A program made the position numbers and the translations under genes. A stretch of 47,620 bases of DNA from positions 1-47,620 of the forward strand of contig CABIVS010000001.1 of assembly GCA_902362375.1 (NCBI GenBank). The letters are read 5' to 3'. The DNA comes from Bacteroidaceae bacterium (GTDB lineage: Bacteria > Bacteroidota > Bacteroidia > Bacteroidales > Bacteroidaceae). Below, one piece after another: positions 1 to 6,098 of the stretch; within the stretch, counting starts at the first letter, position 1, and each line of letters starts with the position of its first letter. Under the pieces are notes generated by a model. The model was not told the origin of the DNA, did no database searches, and was given only the letters and a program-made list of their open reading frames with translations.

Positions 1-202
1 GTTAAGATGATCTTTTTGCTCTGTTCAGGACGCCGTAATTTTATTGACCTTATTCAAATACCTGTTAGTCTTAATTGTATCGCTACTTCATAAGACAAGT
101 ATTGACGGTTCTATTTTTACTTGTACTACTTGTATTGTTTATCAATATTTCAAAGAACTAACGTGGCTTCCGCCGCGCCTGCTTTCTTTTCGAAAGCGGA
201 TG
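1..202 (-). other. probable rRNA operon leader (5' part of a transcript leaving the window leftward)
   Basis: Downstream, on the minus strand, of two strong promoters lies about 200 bases with no plausible gene. It contains TAGTTCTTTGAAA (complement of 148-160), which resembles the boxA-like antitermination element in Bacteroidetes rRNA leaders, and a short hairpin with GCTTTC/GAAAGC arms at 181-197. Tandem promoters, a boxA-like site and an untranslated leader together suggest that a 16S rRNA gene starts just left of the window. No rRNA sequence itself is visible, so this is inference. A leader of some other strongly transcribed RNA is possible. Confidence 0.55.
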
Positions 203-235
203 CAAAGATAAGGACTTTTTCAGATAACTTCCAAA
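203..235 (-). promoter_or_regulatory. proximal of two tandem Bacteroides-type promoters
   Basis: On the minus strand, -7 element TATCTTTG (complement of 203-210) lies 21 bases downstream of a TTTG -33-like element (232-235). The spacer starts GAAGTTAT, exactly as in the second promoter upstream. The match to TAnnTTTG is complete. It would drive leftward transcription out of the window. Confidence 0.65.
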
Positions 236-328
236 CTTTTTTCAAAGTTTTTTGTTTTTATTTTCTGTGGCCTTCATCTTATAGCAGAATGTCAATCATT
301 AGGCTCTGTCTCTCTAGCAAAGCGGGTG

Positions 329-360
329 CAAAAGTAGACAAGTTATCAATAACTTCCAAA
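329..360 (-). promoter_or_regulatory. distal of two tandem Bacteroides-type promoters, with palindromic spacer
   Basis: On the minus strand, -7 element TACTTTTG (complement of 329-336) lies 20 bases downstream of TTTG (357-360). The block TTTGGAAGTTAT is shared with the proximal promoter about 125 bases downstream, so one probably arose by duplication of the other. The spacer carries the inverted repeat AAGTTAT-CA-ATAACTT at 340-355, a possible operator or simply a product of AT-rich promoter sequence. Confidence 0.6.
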
Positions 361-790
361 TATATCTGACTATTTTTTCTAATTATTTTCGGGTATTCAT
401 CCTAACTTACTGAATCATAACGATGTTGTAGAATATATTTTTCTTCATATATGTTGCATATATATGAAAACAGACAGGAAAGGACACCTTATTATATTAC
501 ATACGCGCGTATAGAGCAAATAGCAAAAAGATATTCGCAAAGAGAAGGTAAAAAGAGAAGTACTCTTAAAGAAACAAACTTAAAAATAGATTTCTACAGG
601 ACAAGAACACATAAAAAAGTGAGAATAGTTATCCGTTATCACTCTACTTTTGTTTATAATTCGCTCCTACTAATCAATAAATAAATTACTATCCTAATTT
701 CAGCATACAGGTGTCTTTCTTTATAAGACATACCACTTCATAGGCTTTCTTCTTATGTTCAATATTCATTTGCTTAGTAGTTGGCAAGGG
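361..790. other. AT-rich intergenic stretch without a convincing gene
   Basis: A 77-codon open frame at 451-684 (+) has a basic, compositionally odd product, no recognisable family and no initiation signal, so I do not call it. A TAnnTTTG match (TACTTTTG, 645-652, +) has no -33 partner and no gene after it. The only item I would keep is the small minus-strand ORF at 689-769, listed separately. Confidence 0.5.
689..769 (-). CDS. possible 26-codon small ORF, unrecognised
   Basis: The minus strand reads ATG at 769 to TAG at 689. It encodes a short Lys-rich product beginning MNIEHKKKAYEVVC and ending CMLKLG. The same frame stays open upstream through the whole repeat element at 791-870 until a stop near 890, giving up to about 65 codons in which the tetrapeptide HCSE occurs twice, once per repeat arm. 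I do not recognise a family. It may be the surviving 3' end of a larger decayed gene, a real microprotein, or chance. No promoter or ribosome-binding signal supports it. Confidence 0.2.
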   Translation of the reverse strand: MNIEHKKKAYEVVCLIKKDTCMLKLG

Positions 791-870
791 CTCACTGCAG
801 TGAACAAATAAGCTATCAGATGTAAACAAATAAGCTAACGATAGTAAACAAATTCGTTCACTGCAGTGAG
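791..870. repeat. compact intergenic repeat: 15-bp inverted arms around 22-bp tandem units
   Basis: CTCACTGCAGTGAAC at 791-805 and its exact reverse complement at 856-870 flank 50 bases. Each arm is itself nearly palindromic (CACTGCAGTG). Between them are two 22-base tandem units beginning AACAAATAAGCTA (803-824 and 825-846) and the start of a third (847-853). The design resembles short palindromic repeats scattered between Bacteroidales genes. No transposase is near. Copy number cannot be judged from one window. Confidence 0.75.
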
Positions 871-1023
871 CTGTTAAAAGACATTAGGGCTTATCAGAAG
901 AATCACGAGGGATAAACATCTATTATATAAGACATTGACGTCTATTGTATAGGAGAGTATAGGATAAAAGCGAATAGACAAGACACTTATTATAAACTGT
1001 TTAAGATAGAATCAGGACGAGAC

Positions 1024-1053
1024 AGGGTGAGGGTAAAAAGTTACCCTCACCCT
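1024..1053. repeat. perfect 13-bp hairpin of TTACCCTCACCCT type
   Basis: AGGGTGAGGGTAA (1024-1036) is followed after a 4-base loop by its exact complement TTACCCTCACCCT (1041-1053). No T-run follows on either strand, so it is not a standard terminator. The same word family recurs at 1064-1075 and 1111-1130. Confidence 0.75.
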
Positions 1054-1063
1054 ACTACCGCAC

Positions 1064-1130
1064 TTACCCTCACACGTTGTAACCACGATGAATAAAGGGA
1101 TTGAGCGAAGGTGTGAGGGTGTGAGGGTAA
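1064..1130. repeat. second TTACCCTCACAC inverted repeat with a doubled right arm
   Basis: TTACCCTCACAC at 1064-1075 pairs with GTGTGAGGGTAA at 1119-1130. The right arm is preceded by another overlapping GTGTGAGGGT (1111-1120), so the arm is duplicated. Together with the hairpin 11 bases upstream this gives four related segments in about 107 bases. Function is unknown; I see no ORF using it. Confidence 0.65.
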
Positions 1131-1204
1131 AAGTGATACAAAAATTTAGTTGAAATGAAATATTAAAAGCATCCATGTTCTATTAAAAAAGAAGGAGCTG
1201 CACA

Positions 1205-1282
1205 ATGCAATGCATTCTTTCTGTTAAAACCTCCGGGATACTCAAACAAAAAGAACCTCCGTCTGTTACATTAGCGATTTAA
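1205..1282 (+). CDS. possible 25-residue leader ORF upstream of the ferritin gene
   Basis: An AAGGAG-like sequence, unusual for this lineage, sits at 1191-1196, 8 bases before ATG 1205. The frame runs 25 codons to TAA at 1282, 25 bases before the ferritin start. The product has no recognisable features. The octamer AACCTCCG occurs twice inside it (1229-1236 and 1255-1262). It could be a chance ORF within the ferritin 5' untranslated region. Confidence 0.15.
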   Translation: MQCILSVKTSGILKQKEPPSVTLAI

Positions 1283-1307
1283 ACATAGTAACCTAAACTT
1301 TAAAATT

Positions 1308-1820
1308 ATGGCTAGAGAAAGTGTAAAAATCCTACAAGGTAAATTAGATGTAGAAAGTTTAATTTCACAGTTGAACGCAGCATTGGCTGAAGAGTGGTTG
1401 GCATATTACCAATATTGGGTAGGTGCATTAGTAGTGGAAGGCGCCATGCGTGCCGACGTACAAGGTGAGTTCGAGGAACATGCCGAAGAAGAACGTAGAC
1501 ATGCACAGTTGCTTGCCGACCGTATCATCGAGCTGGAAGGGGTTCCGGTACTTGATCCGAAACAATGGTTCGAACTGGCAAGATGCAAATATGATGCTCC
1601 GCAAGGCTTCGATTCAGTCAGTTTGCTGAAGGATAATATTGCTTCCGAACGCTGTGCCATTCTCCGTTATCAGGAAATTGCCGACTTTACTAACGGGAAA
1701 GATTTCACCACTTGTGATATCGCCAAACATATTCTTGCCGAAGAGGAAGAACATGAACAAGATTTACAAGATTATCTGACTGACATTGCCAGAATGAAGA
1801 AATCATTTCTCGAAAAGTAA
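1308..1820 (+). CDS. dpsL: Dps-like ferritin (DPSL/thioferritin type), 170 aa
   Basis: This is a four-helix ferritin-like protein expected to oxidise ferrous iron and detoxify peroxide in the cytoplasm, probably as a 12-subunit cage. The ferroxidase ligands are visible as E29, the ExxH motif E62-x-x-H65, E114 and the second ExxH E146-x-x-H149. C93 and C116 lie in the region where DPSL proteins carry the cysteine pair next to the di-iron site. That pair separates DPSL from true bacterioferritins, although annotation pipelines often say bacterioferritin. Length fits the family. The ATG at 1308 follows AAAATT as is usual in Bacteroides. The gene stands alone, closed by a hairpin terminator at 1848-1884. 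No clear -7 element was found; TACATTAG at 1267-1274 is one mismatch away. Confidence 0.9.
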   Translation: MARESVKILQGKLDVESLISQLNAALAEEWLAYYQYWVGALVVEGAMRADVQGEFEEHAEEERRHAQLLADRIIELEGVPVLDPKQWFELARCKYDAPQGFDSVSLLKDNIASERCAILRYQEIADFTNGKDFTTCDIAKHILAEEEEHEQDLQDYLTDIARMKKSFLEK

Positions 1821-1847
1821 ATTCTAATTTAATAATGATTAGGTGAG

Positions 1848-1884
1848 AGAGGGTGCGTCCGAAATACAGGATATGCCCTCTTTT
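1848..1884 (+). terminator. intrinsic terminator after the ferritin gene
   Basis: AGAGGG (1848-1853) pairs with CCCTCT (1876-1881), with additional inner TCC/GGA pairing, and is followed by a short T-run. It lies 28 bases past the ferritin stop and before the metF promoter region. Confidence 0.65.
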
Positions 1885-1949
1885 ATGTAATAGTACGATA
1901 AAAACCAAACTATTTTCAAACAAATCAAGAAGAAATCTTTCTTTTTTCG

Positions 1950-1957
1950 TATTTTTG
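1950..1957 (+). promoter_or_regulatory. -7 element of the metF-holB-PSP1-gldH run
   Basis: TATTTTTG fits TAnnTTTG and lies 50 bases before the metF ATG. No good -33 TTTG is visible at the usual distance, so the call rests on the -7 match and position. Confidence 0.45.
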
Positions 1958-2007
1958 TCCCAATATGCATGTTTAATCCAAGTAGATAACAACATCAACG
2001 AAAAGGA

Positions 2008-2961
2008 ATGAAAGTAATTGATTTAATAAATAACAGTAAAGGTACAGCTTTTTCTTTCGAGATTCTCCCTCCTTTGAAGGGAACCGGAATCGAAAAGCTC
2101 TATCAGACAATCGACACTCTTCGAGAATTTGATCCGAAATATATCAATATCACCACGCATCGCAGCGAATATGTCTACAAAGATCTCGGCAACGGGCTCT
2201 TTCAGAGAAACCGCCTGAGAAGACGTCCGGGAACAGTTGCCGTAGCGGCAGCCATTCAGAATAAATATAATATTACTGTGGTTCCTCATATCCTGTGCAG
2301 TGGTTTCACGCGTGAGGAAACCGAATATGTATTGCTGGATTTGCAATTTCTGAATATCACTGATTTGCTGGTACTTCGTGGGGACAAGGCTAAACATGAA
2401 TCGGTCTTTACTCCCGAAGGAGACGGATATCATCATGCGATTGAATTGCAGGAGCAGATTAATAATTTCAATAAGGGAATCTTCGTTGACGGTTCAGAAA
2501 TGAAAGTCACCGCCAGTCCTTTCTCGTATGGCGTGGCGTGTTATCCGGAAAAGCATGAAGAATCTCCTAACATAGAGACAGATCTTTACTGGCTGAAAAA
2601 GAAGGTAGAAGCTGGTGCAGAGTATGCTGTAACACAATTATTCTACGATAATAAGAAATATTTCGATTTTGTGGAGCAGGCTAAGGCAGCAGGTATCAAC
2701 ATACCTATCATTCCGGGAATCAAGCCTTTCAAGAAAATCTCCCAACTAAGCATGGTCCCCAAAACATTCAAGGTGGATTTGCCGGAAGCTCTGGTGAAAG
2801 AAGCATTGAAATGCAAGAATGACGCGGAAGCCGAACAGGTGGGTGTTGAATGGTGCGTGGCTCAATGCAAGGAGTTGATGGAACATGGGGTTCCGAGCAT
2901 CCATTTCTACTCCATCGGAGCAGTAGACAGTATCAAGGAAGTAGCCAAAATCATTTATTGA
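2008..2961 (+). CDS. metF: methylenetetrahydrofolate reductase, 317 aa
   Basis: This FAD enzyme reduces 5,10-methylenetetrahydrofolate to 5-methyltetrahydrofolate, the methyl donor for methionine synthesis, in the cytoplasm. The conserved FSFEILPP strand at residues 15-22 carries the active-site glutamate (E18), and LLVLRGDK near residue 125 matches the FAD/folate-binding loop. The (beta/alpha)8 barrel is full length, slightly longer than the roughly 296 residues of E. coli MetF. It is first in a run: its stop is one base before the holB start, so the two are almost certainly co-transcribed. No S-box or other SAM riboswitch is visible in the 188 bases upstream. Confidence 0.95.
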   Translation: MKVIDLINNSKGTAFSFEILPPLKGTGIEKLYQTIDTLREFDPKYINITTHRSEYVYKDLGNGLFQRNRLRRRPGTVAVAAAIQNKYNITVVPHILCSGFTREETEYVLLDLQFLNITDLLVLRGDKAKHESVFTPEGDGYHHAIELQEQINNFNKGIFVDGSEMKVTASPFSYGVACYPEKHEESPNIETDLYWLKKKVEAGAEYAVTQLFYDNKKYFDFVEQAKAAGINIPIIPGIKPFKKISQLSMVPKTFKVDLPEALVKEALKCKNDAEAEQVGVEWCVAQCKELMEHGVPSIHFYSIGAVDSIKEVAKIIY

Positions 2962-2962
2962 T

Positions 2963-4087
2963 ATGTTTTTCAAAGACGTAATCGGACAAGAAGAAATCAA
3001 GCAACGACTCATTCAGGAAGTGAACGAGGGGCGTATTCCACATGCCCAACTCATTTGCGGTCCCGAGGGAGTTGGTAAAATGCCATTGGCTATCGCATAC
3101 GCACGCTACATCAGTTGCACCAATCGGGGCGAGGAAGATGCTTGCGGTGTCTGTCCGTCTTGTGTGAAATTCAATAAGCTGGTACATCCGGATGTGCATT
3201 TCGTATTCCCCATCGTGAAAAGTGCGAAAGGCAAGAAAGAAGTGTGTGATGATTATATTGCCGATTGGCGGCCATTCGTTATCAACCATCCTTATTTCAA
3301 CCTCAACCATTGGTTAAGTGAAATGGATGCGGAGAACTCTCAAGCGCTGATTTATGCCAAAGAGAGCGATGAGATCCTGAAGAAGCTCAGTCTGAAATCC
3401 AGTGAGGGTGGATTCAAGATTACGATTGTATGGTTGCCGGAGAAAATGCACCCGGTATGCGCCAATAAGTTGCTGAAACTGCTTGAGGAGCCACCCGAAA
3501 AGACGATTTTTCTATTGGTTTCCGAAGCTCCGGACATGATTCTGCCTACCATCTTGAGCCGTACTCAACGTATGAATGTGCGGAAAATTGACGAAGCCAG
3601 CATCGACCGGGTATTGCAGAGTAAATATCATGTTCAGCCTGCGGATAGCATCTCGATTGCCCATCTGGCAAACGGAAATTTCGTCAAGGCACTCGAAACG
3701 ATTCATCTGAATGAGGAGAATCAGTTATTCTTCGAGCTCTTTGTCAACCTGATGCGCTTATCCTATCAACGGAAAATAAAGGAGATGAAGATGTGGAGTG
3801 AACAGGTGGCCAGCATGGGACGCGAACGCCAGAAAAACTTTCTGGAATATTGCCAACGTATGATCCGCGAAAACTTTATCTTCAACCTGCACCAGCGCGA
3901 TCTGACGTATATGACTATTAACGAACAGAATTTTGCAACCCGCTTTGCACCTTTTGTCAACGAACGTAATGTGATGGGTATCATGGACGAATTAAGCGAA
4001 GCGCAACTACATATAGAACAAAATGTAAATGCTAAAATGGTATTTTTCGACTTCTCACTGAAGATGATCGTACTGTTGAAGCAATAA
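2963..4087 (+). CDS. holB: DNA polymerase III delta' subunit (clamp loader), 374 aa
   Basis: This is the AAA+ subunit of the clamp-loader complex that places the beta clamp on DNA. A P-loop-like GPEGVGK is at residues 33-39, followed by Met rather than Ser/Thr, in keeping with delta' subunits that do not hydrolyse ATP. A four-cysteine zinc module follows (C51, C60, C63, C66). The sensor region reads LSRT where many clamp loaders have the SRC motif. Mid-protein helices match the lid domain, and the C-terminal third is divergent as is usual. The gene begins one base after metF and ends 14 bases before the PSP1 gene. Confidence 0.9.
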   Translation: MFFKDVIGQEEIKQRLIQEVNEGRIPHAQLICGPEGVGKMPLAIAYARYISCTNRGEEDACGVCPSCVKFNKLVHPDVHFVFPIVKSAKGKKEVCDDYIADWRPFVINHPYFNLNHWLSEMDAENSQALIYAKESDEILKKLSLKSSEGGFKITIVWLPEKMHPVCANKLLKLLEEPPEKTIFLLVSEAPDMILPTILSRTQRMNVRKIDEASIDRVLQSKYHVQPADSISIAHLANGNFVKALETIHLNEENQLFFELFVNLMRLSYQRKIKEMKMWSEQVASMGRERQKNFLEYCQRMIRENFIFNLHQRDLTYMTINEQNFATRFAPFVNERNVMGIMDELSEAQLHIEQNVNAKMVFFDFSLKMIVLLKQ

Positions 4088-4101
4088 TAAATATATAACT
4101 T

Positions 4102-5637
4102 ATGGAATATAAACTTCATAATGGGAGCGGTGGCCTTTGCTGCAAAGGATGTTCCCGACAAGATAAAAAACTGAATACCTACGACTGGCTGGCTGACATA
4201 CCGGGCAATGCGGAGGAGAGTGACATGGTAGAAGTGCAATTCAAGAATACCCGGAAGGGATATTTTCGGAACAGCAACAAGATCAAACTGGAAAAAGGAG
4301 ATATAGTTGCCGTAGAAGCTGCTCCGGGCCATGACATCGGAGTAGTTACATTAACCGGCCGGCTTGTTCCCCTGCAAATGAAGAAAGCAAACTTCAAGGC
4401 AGATACGGAAATCAAACGTGTTTACCGGAAAGCCAAACCAGTGGATATGGAGAAGTTCAACGAAGCCAAAGCCAAAGAACACGCTACCATGATCCGCGCA
4501 CGCCAAATTGCATTGAACCTCAATCTGGATATGAAAATCGGTGACGTGGAGTATCAGGGAGATGGTAATAAGGCTATCTTCTACTACATCGCCGATGAAC
4601 GGGTAGACTTCCGTCAGTTAATCAAAGTATTGGCCGAAGCTTTCCGTGTACGTATCGAGATGAAACAAATCGGTGCCCGTCAGGAAGCCGGACGTATCGG
4701 CGGAATCGGTCCTTGCGGACGCGAACTGTGTTGTGCCACATGGATGACAAGTTTTGTTTCTGTGTCTACCAGTGCCGCCCGTTTTCAGGACATCTCACTA
4801 AATCCGCAAAAACTTGCCGGACAGTGTGCTAAACTGAAATGTTGCCTGAACTATGAGGTAGACTGTTATGTAGAAGCGCAAAAACGACTTCCTTCGAGAG
4901 AGATAGAGTTGGAAACAAAAGATGGTACTTTCTATTTCTTCAAAGCAGATATTCTAAGCAATCAGGTTTCTTACTCTACGGATAAGAACTTCCCCGCCAA
5001 TCTGGTTACAATCAGCGGCAAACGCGCTTTTGAAGTCATCTCCATGAATAAAAAAGGGATGAAACCGGACAGCTTGATCGAGGAAGAAAAGAAACCGGAA
5101 CCGAAGAAACCGGTTGACTTGCTGGAACAGGAAAGCGTTACCCGCTTTGACCGTAGCCGGAATAATAAAGATGGCGGCAATAACGCTAACCGGAACAATA
5201 AAAAGAAGAAGAAAGGAAACAATAACAATAATAACGGTAACCGCCCGCAACAACAAACGGAAGGTGGAAATCGTCCGCAACAACCTCAACGGGAGAATGA
5301 AAACCGCCCGCAGCCGTCAGAAAACGGCAACAGAGGGGAAAGGGACAATCGACCGAGAAATAACAATAACAACCGGAACAGAGGACAGAACCAGGGACGG
5401 AATAACGAAAACAGACGTCCGGAAAGGGGACAGAACCAAGAACGCCCACAAGGACAAGAGCGCCCCAGTCAAGAACGTCCGCAAGGTCAGGAACGCCCGC
5501 AACAACAAGACCGCCAACGGGAGCAGCAAGGACAGGAACGTCAAGAACGTCGTCCTAATCTGGAGCGTCCTTCCAAACCGGAAAGAAATCAGAATCAGGA
5601 GAAACTGCCAAATAATGAAAGGTCTACTCAAGAATAG
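4102..5637 (+). CDS. PSP1/RicT-like protein with long disordered C-terminal tail, 511 aa
   Basis: Residues about 1-320 match the PSP1 domain family (YaaT/RicT of Bacillus, a component of the Ric complex that affects RNase Y). Cysteine clusters are visible: CCKGC at 13-17, GPCGRELCC near 205-213, and CAKLKCC near 239-245 followed by VDC. In Bacillus the Ric proteins bind Fe-S clusters, so a cluster here is plausible but inferred. From about residue 335 the protein is low-complexity, rich in N, Q, R, G and P, with repeats of the type QERPQGQERP. Such a basic disordered tail could bind RNA or form condensates. The family core alone is about 270 residues, so the tail nearly doubles it. The last 23 bases overlap the gldH start. 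Confidence 0.8.
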   Translation: MEYKLHNGSGGLCCKGCSRQDKKLNTYDWLADIPGNAEESDMVEVQFKNTRKGYFRNSNKIKLEKGDIVAVEAAPGHDIGVVTLTGRLVPLQMKKANFKADTEIKRVYRKAKPVDMEKFNEAKAKEHATMIRARQIALNLNLDMKIGDVEYQGDGNKAIFYYIADERVDFRQLIKVLAEAFRVRIEMKQIGARQEAGRIGGIGPCGRELCCATWMTSFVSVSTSAARFQDISLNPQKLAGQCAKLKCCLNYEVDCYVEAQKRLPSREIELETKDGTFYFFKADILSNQVSYSTDKNFPANLVTISGKRAFEVISMNKKGMKPDSLIEEEKKPEPKKPVDLLEQESVTRFDRSRNNKDGGNNANRNNKKKKKGNNNNNNGNRPQQQTEGGNRPQQPQRENENRPQPSENGNRGERDNRPRNNNNNRNRGQNQGRNNENRRPERGQNQERPQGQERPSQERPQGQERPQQQDRQREQQGQERQERRPNLERPSKPERNQNQEKLPNNERSTQE

Positions 5638-6088
5638 TTTATTTATTCTATTCAGTGCTTGTTTACTGACTGCCTGCAATGATAATACGGTGTATCACTC
5701 CTATCAATCCCTCCCTGACGAGGGATGGGAAAAGAGTGATACACTCTCTTTTCAAATATCCATAACCGACAGTATTCCCACTACCCTCCGGCTTTTTGCA
5801 GAAGTCCGCAACAGAATAGAGTATCCTTATCATGACCTCCACTTATTTATCAGTCAGAATCTACAGGATTCTACGGTATGGCGCACTGACACAATCGCTT
5901 TCAGCTTGGCTGATTCTGAAGGAAAATGGACTGGACATGGATGGGGAAGCATTTACCAATCGGAAACTTTTTTTAAATCTCTCCTCCCCTTGCATTCCGG
6001 CAACTATACTATCAAAGTGATAAACGGAATGAAAGATGAAAAACTACAAGGATTGAGCGATATAGGCATCCGCATTGAAAAACAGTAA
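5615..6088 (+). CDS. gldH: GldH-family lipoprotein, 157 aa
   Basis: The lipoprotein signal is MKGLLKNSLFILFSA with lipobox LLTAC (C21). The mature part is a beta-rich domain with W-E-K-S-D and IEYPYHDLHLFI segments typical of GldH. GldH was defined as a gliding-motility lipoprotein in Flavobacterium, but non-gliding Bacteroides keep it, so its role here is likely envelope-related and unknown. The frame is open much further upstream, but that part lies inside the low-complexity PSP1 tail. The lipobox fixes the start at 5615, giving a 23-base overlap with the preceding gene and probable translational coupling. It converges with rodA, only 10 bases from stop to stop. Confidence 0.85.
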   Translation: MKGLLKNSLFILFSACLLTACNDNTVYHSYQSLPDEGWEKSDTLSFQISITDSIPTTLRLFAEVRNRIEYPYHDLHLFISQNLQDSTVWRTDTIAFSLADSEGKWTGHGWGSIYQSETFFKSLLPLHSGNYTIKVINGMKDEKLQGLSDIGIRIEKQ

Positions 6089-6098
6089 AAGGTAAAAG

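Noticed and set aside
121..369. 82-codon open frame on the + strand
   Set aside because: It runs antisense through two good minus-strand promoters and the leader, has no initiation context and an unprotein-like composition.
451..684. 77-codon open frame on the + strand
   Set aside because: Basic, low-information product from AT-rich DNA; no family, promoter or start signal.
5114..5614. Upstream extension of the gldH frame, about 167 codons
   Set aside because: It is the second frame of the low-complexity PSP1 tail; the codon bias of that tail keeps stops out. The lipobox fixes the real start at 5615.
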